Source: Ectocarpus siliculosus
Lineage: Eukaryota > Sar > Phaeophyceae > Ectocarpales > Ectocarpaceae
NCBI GenBank assembly: GCA_000310025.1
Contig: FN649742.1
Coordinates: forward strand, 4,929,772-4,993,771
DNA: 64,000 nucleotides
Direction of reading: 5' to 3'
Within the stretch, counting starts at the first letter, position 1. The number at the start of each line of letters is the position of its first letter. Below are positions 35,841-47,819 of the stretch, one piece after another. A model generated the notes under the pieces. That model was not told where the DNA came from. It saw only the letters and a program-made list of their open reading frames with translations, and ran no database searches. The translations under genes were made by a program, and so were the position numbers.

Positions 35841-37114
35841 GACCGGAATGGCCACCCCCGGAAAGAACGTGGGGTCGGTACGAGAGCCCACTTGCTTGCT
35901 CACGAATGCCACCTTGTGATTTGGAGTGCATGCGTGCCCACACATCCTTGTTTCTTGGCGCAGCACTCTAGTTCAGAAAATAGCATCGGGAGATGTTATC
36001 GACGGCCATGGACTATGAGAGGCGTCGCGCGAATGAAAGTCCGACCCGTGTGTCTGTATGCCTTCCGTCAATTGACAAGGATCTTGACACGGGGGGCGAT
36101 AGTATCGAAACGAGTCAAATGAAGCACGGACAACATATTTCGCAATCCCATACGCCAGCTCTCGACAGCATCCTTAACATGACATTTTCGTCAAGCGAAT
36201 CCGGCAAAAACATGTTCTTGTGCCTTCGACGGAGGAGTTACAACGAAGGGTGAAGCTAAATACGGCACCACTCGTATCCGAGGTAGTTATTTGTGCATGG
36301 TGGTCAGCACGAACATGTGTATCATCCCGCCAATCACCTATTAATGCAGAGTCGTATCGGTACTGCTGCGCCAACGAATAAGTACGTGTGGGCACGCGTG
36401 TACTCCACAACTCTACTGTAGGTGGAATTCGAGACTTGAGCAAGCAGGTGGGCTCTCTTACCGTTCCCATGTTTGCGGAAGTCGTTTCCCTGCTCTTTCC
36501 TACGCCCACGGGGCGAGGAGACTCTTTTGCGAAGTTCTGCCTAAGCGCGCCTTGGTCAATCCAGCGTTCCACTTGGAGGCGTGTTGCCTCTTGCAAGCTG
36601 CCAATGGGGGTAGAAAAATGAACGCTTCAGTCGTGAATGAAAATATGGGGTGTTTCTCACTCGATTAACTATTTTCTGAGTTTGTGACGGCCCACATAGA
36701 CGAAGAAGGTGCACGTTTTCATGGACAATCAACTGCTATATGTCATGCTGGTACAGCAGTGTGTGTTGAGCACAACCTATCTACGTAGCTGGTATGCAAC
36801 TCTCACGTTGGCTACGGCTAGCTGGGGACCTGATATTATCTTGAAGATGACGAAGAGAATTTCTGCTCCATGGTTCTTGGCAAAAGGTGGTTAAATTATT
36901 GTTCTTTTTGTTCACTTTAAATCAGCACTCACACCATTTCTGCCCAGTAGATGCCGTGCGGGAAACATAAAAAAAAAATGATATTGATAACGTGCCGAGA
37001 CATTCAACGGACCATGTTGGAGTTTTCACTTGATAAAGATTCTATCAAAGACAGGGGGGCTCACAGCCAGGATTCAGGAATGTGAAAGCTTGAGGGAACC
37101 ACAATACAATCAAC
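35841..37114. other. Repeat-derived stretch, no gene called
   Basis: A block near 35975-36015 (GGGAGATGTTATCGACGGCC) repeats 35479-35500, so the SINE sits between two copies of that sequence. An open minus frame at 36174-36596 shows no domain I can name. The plus frame over the same bases is its shadow. Confidence 0.3.
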
Positions 37115-37240
37115 TCACTTCTTAGCAGCAACCTTCTTGCGCTTGCTCCTCTTGGGCTCGCTGTCTTTCTTCCAGTCGGATATAAAATATACGCTTGGCC
37201 CATCGGCCGTGAAGTCCCGCTTGACTTGTTTGGCCGCCAT
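37115..37240 (-). CDS. 41-residue basic protein, hypothetical small gene
   Basis: A 42-codon frame (stop included) begins MAAKQVKRDFTADGPSVYF, continues ISDWKKDSEPKRSKRKKVAA and ends KK before TGA. The lysine/arginine cluster KRSKRKK looks like a nuclear-localisation or RNA-binding tail. The start context ACAATGG is favourable. Five bases upstream on the minus strand is TTTTCTAG, a good 3' splice site, so a leader intron directly before the start codon is likely. Codon use is G+C-rich at third positions, unlike the surrounding repeats. No homologue recognised. It could instead be the last exon of a longer gene. Confidence 0.5.
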   Translation of the reverse strand: MAAKQVKRDFTADGPSVYFISDWKKDSEPKRSKRKKVAAKK

Positions 37241-37579
37241 TGTCCTAGAAAAATTCACACAGGAATAAGGTACGACGAGTCACGGGGGGGGGGGCGCGGG
37301 AAAGAGGTTGGAATTAATTATGTACGCAATTGCTGTGCTAGGAATTGCACTAGATTTTTGCTGCACGAAAAGTCGTCAAAGCAGGTTCTTCGATAACTCA
37401 TTGTAAGTCTATTTGTAGATTTACTTGCAGAATCAACACCAACGACGCGTTTCCACGAATGGCAGAGGGGGAAGAAGGTCGGAGAGCGGTGTACAAGTAC
37501 GGTGAGCAGGCGTGGGGGAGGGGGGGAAACCACAGACATGTAATGTTCGGTGTGGGTCGTAGGCAAGGGAGGCGAAGGG

Positions 37580-37860
37580 GTGGTGGTTATTCCCTGCCAG
37601 ATTTAGGAGGGGTCCACCACCGTTTGGAGTTGAGTCACAGCAATAGCTAACTGTGTTCGCCCGCAACGTGTCATTTCACAAACAACAATCAACCGTCCTA
37701 GCTTGAATTTCTGGGTCGGACTGCAATGACAGCGATCCGCTCGCCTCACGTTCAGGTTGTCAGGTAGCACCGCTGTTTCATGCACAACCGCAACAACGCA
37801 GACGGGAAGAAGAGCGACACTACTGTACTATCCGGCCTGCCGAAAGTAAGCAGTTCGAAG
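37580..37860 (+). repeat. Segmental repeat F, copy 1
   Basis: Shares TTAGGAGGGGTC, TTTCTGGGTCG, CGCTCGCCTCACGTT and CCGGCCTGCCGAAA in the same order with 50490-50740, with about a quarter of positions changed. Confidence 0.65.
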
Positions 37861-38239
37861 ACATGATGACTGACAGTAACAGGGACGACCTATATTTGCA
37901 CAAGGTGTGATTTACGGCGGGTGGGTCTGGATACCGTGTAGGCGATCTTGGTTTTACGGGAAGGCGTTTCAAAGACCTACACTCGCCATAGCGCCGCTTC
38001 ATCGTCTTGCCCTCGTAGCGGAAGAGACGGGGGTTCGCCCAGGCGATCAGGAGACAATGGCGTCGACGCACGGGACCCCATCTGCAGAAAAATGGCGGCG
38101 GAAAGGGGTAATTTCAATTCAATAATTGATAGTAAGTGGTATACATGCAGTGCCTCTTTTACAGACTGACAAGACATATCTGGAGTATATCTGTGTATCT
38201 ACTGTAAGACAGTAGACTACGTAGACTACTGTAGACTTA

Positions 38240-40440
38240 ATAGCAGCTCGTCTGCTTCTTCTTTCGGAGTCGATAACGGCAATGCCGAAGATTTGTACAT
38301 GCCTTCATATAATATTATACCGGTATGCGTTGTTACGGGTCAACTAAAAGCAGGATTTCATGACGCCCCAAACACGGGGGACACTCAAGACTTACTGCTA
38401 TGAGGAACCGCGGCCATGCCAAAACCATTTGATAAGTTCATTGTTCGGCGTTTCGACGTTAGACGGCATCATGACTCAAGAAAACAGGAAGTAGTCTAAT
38501 GCTCCATGGTACGTTCGGTTATGTATGTATGTATGTGTACAGCAGCAGTAGTCCTCTCTACCCACGGCTAAAAAAAGCGAGATTCGTTCAGGAAGTACAC
38601 CGCACATATCACAGAGAGCCCCTTCTGTGTCTGAAATCATGAACCCTCCTACATGGCGCAGTTACTAGACTGTGCAGCATAGCTACATGTTACGAGTCAA
38701 ACAAATATCGCGTCCGCTCATTTGGTGAGGCTGTACAGTCCCGAGCGACGACGGCTGGCATTTTTTTTTTTGCATACTGTACTGCTGTAGTATGGAAAGC
38801 GTCCCCAAATGCACTGGGGACACTCTCCAAAACCGGAGCCAATTCAGCAATGTGTGCCAGTGTACCAGGTAAGTACAGCTTTACCACCTTTTCAGAGGAC
38901 GCGCTGCTCTGTGTGTACAGCAAGTCAGAGGCCGAGGAGAGGCACACCGCAGCAGGAAGTGTATCACACAGCAGCGTCCCACATCACACAAAAGCAAGCA
39001 TTGTGAGACAAGGTTTCCCACGCGCGTTTCACACCGCGGAGCATATAGTGACGACTGCGGTCCGGGAAACAAACATTTTAGTGCAGTGTCCCCAAAAGTA
39101 GAGAGGAGAAGAGACAAAGGTGTCCCCATTGCCCATTTGGTAGTTTGTAGTTTGCGCGCAGTGCGGCGTATTTTGTTTGTTGCGGCTTGCGGCCCGAAAA
39201 GCAAACGGTTCTGATGCCCCCGAAAAGGAACAGGAAGCCCCCGAAAAGGAACAAATTGCCTCGAGGGCAGGGGGCTCGCGAGCTCGCGAAGCAGCTTGAC
39301 TGCCGAAAAGGCACACCACACATACCTAACAAACTACGTAAGAGAAAATACACTTCGAAGTATGAGAGATGAGAGACGCGTTGAGAGTGCATGGGGGAGT
39401 AGGGGACAACGAATGGTGCGGGATTACACATACATACATGTACGAGCTCTTCTTCGGAGCTCCTACCACATATCCAACCATTCATGATGACAGAGCTGGC
39501 TGACGTTTCGGTGATGTGCTGTACAAACTGGCATCAAGGTCGAGATCCCTCCTCCCGACCTCCTCACCCAACCTTCACAGGTTGCGGTCGGTGCCCAACC
39601 TTCCCCTCTGCCATCTGTGCATCATACCATGGACGAACGTACATGTACATACGTAGTCCCCCCTTCTGTACATCATCGTGGTGAGAGACCGCAGACGTAC
39701 GGTAACAAAAAATCCGAAGGGCATAAGGAGCACTGGTATGCCTGTGCACCAGTACCACGGATGGCCTTTGGTGTAGCATTCTCTCGGTGACCGTCGGGGA
39801 TACAACCGATGATGTTCCTGTTGTCGAGACCTTACTCATGAGTGAATCTGGACTCTTGCAGGTCTAGACTAAAGTACATGTAATGTACCACATCGCAACG
39901 GAACGGAGTACTGTATGTAGTAGTCCGTACGTCCGTACAGCAGTAGGAACGTCCTACAGCACAGACAGGAGTCTTAGACCCACGCTTCGAGAACAACTTA
40001 TCTGCACTATACTTCTTCCGACTCGAATCCAGATGAGCTTACCTTAGGATTGAACTCTGCCTAGCTGGCCGGTGTGAGGGGATGGGAGAGGGAGGGAGTG
40101 ATGTGTATGTTCTGTGAACGAACGAGGGACGGATCGGCAACGCGGGAACTGCGCATGATAAAAATAGATGTCGGTTACTGCCTCTCCGTTTTACACACAC
40201 CGGATATTAAGTAAGTGAGCAGGGGCAAGTAAATCTGTGCTCTGTATGCTTGATTGACTTGGAAATGCACAGCTTATGCTAAACATCACACACGGCGGGT
40301 GTAATGTAAGTGAGCAGGGGGAAGTAAATCTGTGCTCTGTATACTTGAGCTGAAATGTATAACTTATGCTAAACATCAGCGTTTGTGGACGCGCCACAAG
40401 CCGGGGTAATGAGAGCAATTAAACTATCTACCGCATGTGT
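38240..40440 (+). repeat. Segmental repeat A, copy 1
   Basis: Collinear with 56690-58110. Shared blocks include TTCATGACGCCCCA, ACGGTTCTGATGCCCCCGAA, CCTCACCCAACCTTCACAGG and GAACGAGGGACGGATCGGCA. The intervening lengths differ, so both copies carry indels. No intact reading frame is shared. Confidence 0.75.
40205..40380 (+). repeat. Two-unit tandem duplication, about 95 bp
   Basis: GTAAGTGAGCAGGGG, AAGTAAATCTGTGCTCTGTA and CTTATGCTAAACATCA occur at 40211-40290 and again at 40307-40378. The copy at 57985-58070 has one unit, so the duplication is specific to this copy. Confidence 0.7.
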
Positions 40441-41374
40441 CAAAACCTCATGTGTCAAGCTTCATGTATGTATAAACTTCGCTGACGACGTCTTGAAGGA
40501 CCCGTAATCGAACTTGCTGACTAGTCTATCAGTGTGGATACGGCACATCTAGCAGATGCAATGGGGACCTTTGAACCATCTACCGCATCTGCCAAACGGC
40601 GTTGATGTCTTCACAAGCCGAATTCAATCCATAAGACTATTGTAGTGTCACAGTGGTATTACGGCTATCGGGTAAGGGCGGTTACCTTTACTTTAGCCTC
40701 AATGCCCACCGGCCAGGGTTGATATATTTTATGGGTACTTAAGCTCATGATTGGGGTATCAACGGGGTTGGAATGATGATCACACCTGGAATCCAGAATC
40801 CAAAGGGCCGACCAAATACGTCGGTCCAACAGCAGATGTTTCCTTGGATCTCACGAGAATTGTGCCAACTCACAGGCTTGGTTGCCAAATGCGGTGTTGT
40901 TGCTCTTACTTCGCAGTAGCTCGAGTCATCGTATTTACCCGAGCGCCAGTCCGCTGCTACACATCAGCGCTGACTAGTCTTCTAATGGTTTGATTTCGCC
41001 TTCTAAAAACGTTAGTCGTCGAATCCGAATGATCTAACACTTTTACTCCGAGAAGGGTGACTACTCGCGCCAGCGCTGCTATTCATCCAATGTCTATTTC
41101 GTTTCATTATCTCACTTACCACCCACATCCCGCCGAACGTTCCAGGGTCTCAGGTGAGTCTTTCCGCCACCCATACACTCTGGCCAATAGCATGAAGGGT
41201 CTCAGGAAAAAACACCTCAACTACAGCCTGGGTTCCGGACCCACGACTGACTCTTAGAAGTCAAACCAGTAGTCTAGACTACTCAGTCCGCGGCAGCGCT
41301 GACAAGTCAAACGAGGTGTTTTCTTCCTGGGACCCTGGACACTCGTCGCCAGAGTATGGGCGACGGAACACTGT
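40441..41374. other. Intergenic, no gene seen
   Basis: Only short frames. A palindrome TAGTCTAGACTA is present at 41272-41283. No repeat relation beyond short motifs was found by eye. Confidence 0.4.
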
Positions 41375-42407
41375 TGTGGGATTACACGCGTAGGGATCCC
41401 TGAAGACCCTGATGAAGACCCACTTGTTTATTAATGTCTTGGGAACAGCTGTGCTTGCTGTTGCTTTGCTCTCAAAGGTAGACTGAGCAAAGAGAGAGAG
41501 GACATGGTCCCTCTAAAGAGGACACGGTCCCTCTATAAGGGGCCACAAAGGTCCTGTCCCCTGCTTTATCCTTCAACCGGGAGTTACATCTCCCGCACTT
41601 TCCTGAGGGAATTACTCCGCAAAACCGTTCATATGATTCAAATCCCATAACACTAGCCCACCCTGGAGATTCTCATTGAACATTTTAACGTCGAATCCCA
41701 AAACGAAAGGATCGAGGATGCGGAGCTCCAAAACACCGATATTCACCCTCCCACGCACCTCTCGCACGACGAGTCGCAAGATTATCGTGTGACCCAATTT
41801 AAAAAAAGATAGAGAAAAGAAATACGGGGGCTACGAACACAGAGAAACAAAAGATGTTGCAGAAAAGCTGTCAACGCCACAAACACCATAACATGTCGGA
41901 ACCCAAAGAACGGAACAAGATCGCAAGAAAAACACAGTCGGGACGACGAAAACCAACCGTATCGACAAAACTCAAGAGACGCTAAGCAGTCAGTGTCGTC
42001 GAAACGATAAGAAGTGACAAAAACACTTATGGCTAGCCAGTATAAACGAACGACAGACCCTGACGACGCAAAAGCACCACAATGTACCAAAAAGGTAAGA
42101 AACAAAACGTTTCGACAACGACGACGCCAAAATGATGTGGGATTACACGCGTCGCGATCCCTGAAGAATCCCTGACCGATGAAGACTCGCTTGATTATTA
42201 ATCTCTTGGAACAGCAGTGGTTGCTATTGCCCTGCTCTCAAAGGTAGACTGAGCAGCACACAGCGGGAGGGCAGGGTCCCTTTAAAAGGGGCCACAAACG
42301 TCCTGTCCCCTGCTTTATCCTTCAATCGGGAGTTACATCTCCCGCACGTTCCTGAGGGAATTACTCCGCAAAGCCGTTGATATTGCTACAATTCAACTCC
42401 CATAACA
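41375..42407 (-). mobile_element. Miniature LTR retrotransposon (TRIM-like), Copia-type LTRs
   Basis: Direct repeats 41375-41652 (278 bp) and 42136-42407 (272 bp) share both termini. On the minus strand they start TGTTATGGGA and end AATCCCACA, i.e. TG...CA. The internal part is only 483 bp and has no pol. Six bases inside the first minus-strand LTR is TGGCGTCGTCGTTG, which starts with TGG like a tRNA primer-binding site. Just before the second LTR is CCAGGGTGGGCTAG, a weak polypurine tract. The element would need proteins from a full-length relative. No target duplication is evident at the ends, so it is old or its ends were rearranged. Confidence 0.78.
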
Positions 42408-44285
42408 AGACTCGTCTGAGAGCCTGGAACATTTTGCAGGATGTGGGCGACGAGTGAGAAAATGAAGAAATAATCTTTGGACGGATACACACACAGGGAG
42501 CGCTGGCGAGGGGGGTCACCCTCCTTGGAGCGAAAGTGTCGGGTCATTTGGACCATATCACACCATTAGAGACTAGTCAGTCGCTGACTAGTAGGCAAGT
42601 AGTGTATTTCGGCTTTTAAACGTCTTGCAAGCATTGCAGGAGGGTTGGTAGGGGGCCTCAGAACCCTTCTGTGTGAGGTGACCACGGATTGGAGCTACTA
42701 CCCGGCAGAAATGCTTTGAGCGCTCATGTTTTGAGTGATGGGAAAAACCCCCCATCTTACTCGCTGTTGTTTATGCCTATATTGTACTTCAACCTCCTGA
42801 CAGGACTTGTTCGTTGTGTTTCGGCGACTGACCTCACGTTGACACCCTACCAGTCGGTCCGTGAAGAGATGTGTAAAACGTGCTTCCATCAACGAAGCAC
42901 CAGTCATTTTGACATGCATGCGCAGAGCCCATTCAGAGGTGAGAAAGAGAGCCGAAGGCACAGCGGACGACTCCGGCACTCGCCTCTCGTTACTCCACAG
43001 ATCACACACTACCAAACCCCAGAGGATTCGTGTATTCATACCCCCTGCCCGCTGTCCCAACAAGGATTGGTGACAAGACACATTCCACAGCGTTGTGTAT
43101 TAGGATATCCAGCGTTGGTGTTGGTGCAATCGCGCATATGCAGTCGAATGGCGGATAATGTGATGTTTTGTGTGTCACCGCTCGCGAGGACACGGGAAGG
43201 GAAAGCAAGGCAAGACAGAGAGAGGAGGAGGAGGAGGAGGAGGAAGGATGAAGGAGCCTCACACGGCTCACAGCTCACACACACAGAACCAGAACACGCT
43301 CTGTACCGTTCTCGACACCCCAATAGAGCCAGTAAGCTCCCAACCGAGACGAGCCGCCACTTTTGGAGAGAACACGTCGACCGAAAGTTGGGGTGAAACC
43401 GCATCTGGCTTGCTTGAAAAACAGTTGTGTGTGCGCTAGTCAGCGTCGGAGCAACCCAAGACTTCTAACGCATACAGAATTCGTAGCGTGTTGCCTTTAC
43501 ATTCTACGTGGACGGCAGTCTATTCATAGTCTAAAGACATTCTCAGACCTGACACGGTCGGCGAAAAAAAATAACGATGGCGAAGACTCCGAGGCTGTAT
43601 TGGGGGCGAACATAGCTTCTTCGGCTTCGTTCATGTTGATGGGGAGTTGTAGCGTTCTACTTGTTGCTGATTTCTTCGTGATTATTCCGCTTCCGGGTGA
43701 TTGGAACAACGAGCGCTACTCTCACACATTTTGGGTCTTTATTCGTTGCTCTCCCCTGCTCTCGTTTGTTGCTAGTATTGTCCAGGAACTTTTGTTTCTC
43801 CGGTGGGTGTTGTACCCCAATATTCACACCTCATTTAGGAACGAAACATACCATATTTTTTCGTGCCCCGGTGGAGCGTTGGGGGGGACCTGTCTATTGT
43901 CCTTTTTGTTTCCTTCCCCTTTCTTTCTATTTATTTCTTTCTGTCACCGCTTTTTGACCGGGGTCGATCGTACCCCGGATAGTTTTTCTTTTTGTTGGGT
44001 AACAAATCACGTTTTGGAGGACTTTTCTGGGGTCCACATGTATTTTTCATATGATTTCTAGAAAGGTGTACCCCCTATTTGGGGTAGTGAGCTTGTGACC
44101 GCGGGAGGCGTCCGTGTCAGTTGGACCAGTAGACATTAGACTGTCTGAGCGGAGACCGGAACGGTTTACAATGTGATGACAACAACAACGGTATGTCTTT
44201 GCGTCACAGAATGGGGAAGAAGAGGTATTGGACAGAGGACAGACGAAAGTTCGCGTGAAGACAACAACAACAATTACAACAATAG
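42408..44285. other. Repeat-flanked stretch with long but unconvincing open frames
   Basis: Holds the inverted repeat GACTAGTCAG / CTGACTAGT near 42571-42593 and a purine-rich run at 43221-43245. A 232-codon plus frame (43363-44061) has several Phe/Leu/Ser-rich hydrophobic stretches but arises from T-rich DNA and shows no family. I do not call a gene. Upstream exons of the 44.3 kb gene could lie here. Confidence 0.3.
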
Positions 44286-44678
44286 GGTGTCAGGAATCCC
44301 ATCCCCGTGCCGTCTCATACCGTGTTGGACCAGGAGGAGTATCACTTTACTCCTGAGATCTACGCCGGTTTTATGGGCGCAGCTTTCGCTCTCCTCCCTG
44401 TTGTCGCCAGTGTTGCGTCCGGCAATGGTAAGTTCTTTTTTGGTGAGGTCGCTTGAGCAACTCAAACATATACATACTCAAAGCACCAAGTACCACAAAA
44501 ACCTCATCGTCGGGAGGAAGGTATGTATCGTAATGTGGCTGGAAGGCAGTCATTTCTCCATCAATTCGTTCCAATGCCTAGCATCACGAGTACCTCGCAC
44601 CCTGAAGTTTTTGTCGACATAGAGTCGGTTGCTTACGCAGGCTTGAAGGAAGATGAGACCGGGTTTGAGTATGCGTGA
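44286..44678 (+). CDS. Three-exon gene fragment: membrane segment plus acidic C-terminal tail, unknown function
   Basis: Exons 44286-44427, 44484-44520 and 44582-44678 join with matching phases and canonical borders (GTAAGT, GTATGT; TAG acceptor before exon 3). Exon 1 reads HTVLDQEEYHFTPEIYAG and then GAAFALLPVVASVASGN, an amphipathic start followed by one membrane-spanning helix. The 37-base exon 2 adds a Ser/Thr/Gly linker. Exon 3 gives HPEVFVDIESVAYAGLKEDE and ends TGFEYA at the stop. The layout is that of a single-pass membrane protein with a short cytosolic tail. The frame has a stop at 44283, so either an acceptor lies at 44285 or 44293 with more exons upstream, or translation starts at the ATG inside the helix. 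Not recognised. It may be the surviving end of a larger gene. Confidence 0.45.
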
Positions 44679-45670
44679 GAGCGCAAACAAAAAATAAACC
44701 CTTGATAATTTTGTGTTTTTCGGGAGGAGGGCTTGCAAAAGGTACTCTTTAAATCAAGATGTACACAAGACGAGCCGTTTACCTGTCGCACCCGCGCTGT
44801 GCAGACTACACGCGTGGCACGGGAATTTCCCAGCGTGCACTCAGAATGGTGTCGATTATGCGACGTGGGGTAGAGGGTGTTGGTCTCATGTTGAGTTTCG
44901 AATACACTCCCCTGTGCTCACTTGAAGTATTACCGTCTGTGGAACGTTTGCCTATAGGGTAGTGGGCGTCCCGTCATGAGATGCTGCTACCGGCTACCGG
45001 CGGAGGCAAAGTAGGAGGGTCCCTGTTCACGTTTCCGTAGCATGTCACGGGAGATCTGGGACAGCACCAAGTATCAACCATTAGGGACATGCCGCCGACG
45101 GCACAGACCTTCCTATCCTGCAAACAGCCAAATGTTGTGAGCACGTTTGGATTCCCGGCATCTGTTCCGTTCGCGACTTGTTGAGCAAGCAAGTGTGCCC
45201 CCATGCCGATCCCGCGCTCTCGATCATGGCGAGCGCCACCGTCTCGTTATTCCGAGGCCCTGCGTCTCCGTTGCACCCGATGGCCCCTTGGGAATTCCAG
45301 CAGTGGCGCTGGATTCGTGGCTGTCCATGCGCTGCAAAATCGGGTGGTGTAAAAATAGCAAAATCGAAGGTGTACATACGACAACCAAGCACGGGGGGTC
45401 AACTTGATGTTGAGCGTGATAATGCTGTACTCTCACCGCTTTGAGCTATGGTTGGCTAGAGGTTTTCAAACTTGAGTATAGTCCCCTGATGTGTACTCCG
45501 GAGACTAACCACTGGCGCGCAGAATAGATAGGGCAAAGAAGGAAATACAGGAATATTCTTTGTAGAGTTATAACAGAACAACGAATTACTCACAATGGTT
45601 TGTTCGGAAAGAAGGGATGGATAAGCGTCTACGAGCATACCAATAAGTGAAAGCGTTACCAGTGAAAAGC
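44679..45670. other. Intergenic with decayed repeat sequence
   Basis: 45040-45105 resembles 35430-35505 (TGTCACGGGAGATCT, then GACGGC), so part of this region belongs to the same dispersed family. No intact frame. Confidence 0.3.
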
Positions 45671-47515
45671 AGGTAGGAAGAGCAGCAGTCTACCATCCTT
45701 GTGCTATCCTTGTTGATTCTTGGCAGCAGCCCCCAGTTCGGGGTGATCCTTTGCTTGCAGCGGAAACAGAGCTTGCTGTAAGACACATGTGCCCCACAGA
45801 TGAAGACAAGCCTCGAGGAGACCAGATGTACACTATGCAAACGAAATCAATAAACGCCTCTCTCGCGTACGTGCTCAAAATGGCCAGTTGTAACGCAAGG
45901 CGAAGTGGAATATAGTTTCATTTGCGGAAGAGAGGTCAACTACTAGCGGGAACAGCTGTCTAGCCAGGTTCGTATGAACGTTGGGGCTTCGACAATCCAA
46001 AGCCATTTGGCCTCTCACCAATAGTTCTTGGCGACCCCTCTCTGACATCCTGCGCACACATGGACGTCACATAAACTACGATCCAAAAAAAATACAAAAA
46101 TAAAATCGTAGACATACAGGTAGCTTTTTCTGACGCTATGAATTCATTGCTCATCTGTCTCTGACTCTTTTGTACGATAGAGATGGATTCATTCGTTGTG
46201 TCAAATTAAGAAAAATAAAAAATAAAACACATAAAATAAACTCAGCAGTAGACGTAGTGGCAACTGTTGTCAAGGCAAACGATTGTGAAGGAAGGTATGA
46301 GGTATCTCTACAAGAGATTGGGTATGCGCGACCAGGTAGGAAGAGCAGCAGCCTACCATCCTTGTGCTATCCTTGTTGATTCTTGGCAGCAGCCCCCAGT
46401 TCGGGGTGATCCTTTGCTTGCAGCGGAAACAGAGCTTGCTGTAAGACACATGTGCCCCACAGATGAAGACAAGCCTCGAGGAGACCAGATGTACACTATG
46501 CAAACGAAATCAATAAACGCCTCTCTCGCGTACGTGCTCAAAATTATGGCCAGTTGTAACGCAAGGCGAAGTGGAATATAGTTTCATTTGCGGAAGAGAG
46601 GTCAACTACTAGCGGGAACAGCTGTCTAGCCAGGTTCGTATGAACGTTGGGGCTTCGACAATCCAAAGCCATTTGGCCTCTCACCAATAGTTCTTGGCGA
46701 CCCCTCTCTGACATCCTGCGCACACATGGACGTCACATAAACTACGATCCAAAAAAAATACAAAAATAAAATCGTAGACATACAGGTAGCTTTTTCTGAC
46801 GCTATGAATTCATTGCTCATCTGTCTCTGACTCTTTTCTACGATAGAGATGGATTCATTCGTTGTGTCAAATTAAGAAAAATAAAAAATAAAACACATAA
46901 AATAAACTCAGCGGTAGACGTAGTGGCAACTGTTGTCAAGGCAAACGATTGTGAAGGAAGGTATAAGGTATCTCTACAAGAGATTGGGTATGCGCGACCA
47001 GGTAGGAAGAGCAGCAGCCTACCATCCTTGTGCTATCCTTGTTGATTCTTGGCAGCAGCCCCCAGTTCGGGGTGATCCTTTGCTTGCAGCGGAAACAGAG
47101 CTTGCTGTAAGACACATGTGCCCCACAGATGAAGACAAGCCTCGAGGAGACCAGATGTACAATATGCAAACGAAATCAATAAACGCCTCTCTCGCGTACG
47201 TGCTCAAAATGGCCAGTTGTAACGCAAGGCGAAGTGGAATATAGTTTCATTTGCGGAAGAGAGGTCAACTACTAGCGGGAACAGCTGTCTAGCCAGGTTC
47301 GTATGAACGTTGGGGCTTCGACAATCCAAAGCCATTTGGCCTCTCACCAATAGTTCTTGGCGACCCCTCTCTGACATCCTGCGCACACATGGACGTCACA
47401 TAAACTACGATCCAAAAAAAATACAAAAATAAAATCGTAGACATAGTGGCAGCTGTTGTCCTGGCAAACGATTGTGAAGGAAGGTATATCTACAAGAGAT
47501 TGGGTATGCGCAACC
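45671..47515 (+). repeat. Tandem array, three units of 663-666 bp (third deleted internally)
   Basis: Unit starts (AGGTAGGAAGAGCAGCAG) are at 45671, 46334 and 47000, so spacings are 663 and 666; a TTA insertion in unit 2 accounts for the difference. Units are nearly identical. Unit 3 lacks the part between GTAGACATA and GTGGCA, removing the retroposon piece that units 1 and 2 carry. Each unit contains a frame of about 100 codons (VRHMCPTDEDKPRGDQMY), but near-identity at DNA level gives no evidence of selection on it. Confidence 0.9.
46103..46235 (+). repeat. Short A-tailed retroposon, copy inside tandem unit 1
   Basis: AAAATCGTAGACATACAGG, GACGCTATGAATTCATTGC and GATAGAGATGGATTCATTCG followed by an A-rich tail. 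Duplicated with the unit at 46769-46900. Confidence 0.65.
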
Positions 47516-47819
47516 AGCCGAAACCACACCACCAGTCAGACGCAACATTGTAGGGGGTCCGGAAAATCCGTCTTCGATATCCTTTGCGATATTGCCCTTT
47601 CCGTCTAAGTTTAATCGTTCTGAATCATACAGCCATAACGTTAGAAGAGCCGGTTCTTGTTTCCCACAACCCATGAGTCTAATCGCCATTCAGAGTTTTC
47701 GTATGCACTACAGGTCAAATGCCAGCAGTTCAAAGATATGGTGCAAGACATGTGCGTACAACATGCACAACCCTCCCCCCTTTAATGTGGGTAACAGTGC
47801 GGGTTAGAAAAAATATACA
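47516..47819. other. Flank of the tandem array, no gene called
   Basis: A minus frame at 47405-47689 reads LWLYDSERLNLDGKGNIAKD in its first part and looks somewhat coding, but it runs into the repeat unit and has no splice support. Confidence 0.25.

Noticed and set aside
43363-44061. 232-codon hydrophobic plus frame
   Set aside because: T-rich DNA gives Phe/Leu/Ser runs by chance; no family pattern and no regulatory context.
45671-47515. CRISPR or gene-family array
   Set aside because: Three long units with no spacers, and near-identity without sign of coding selection.
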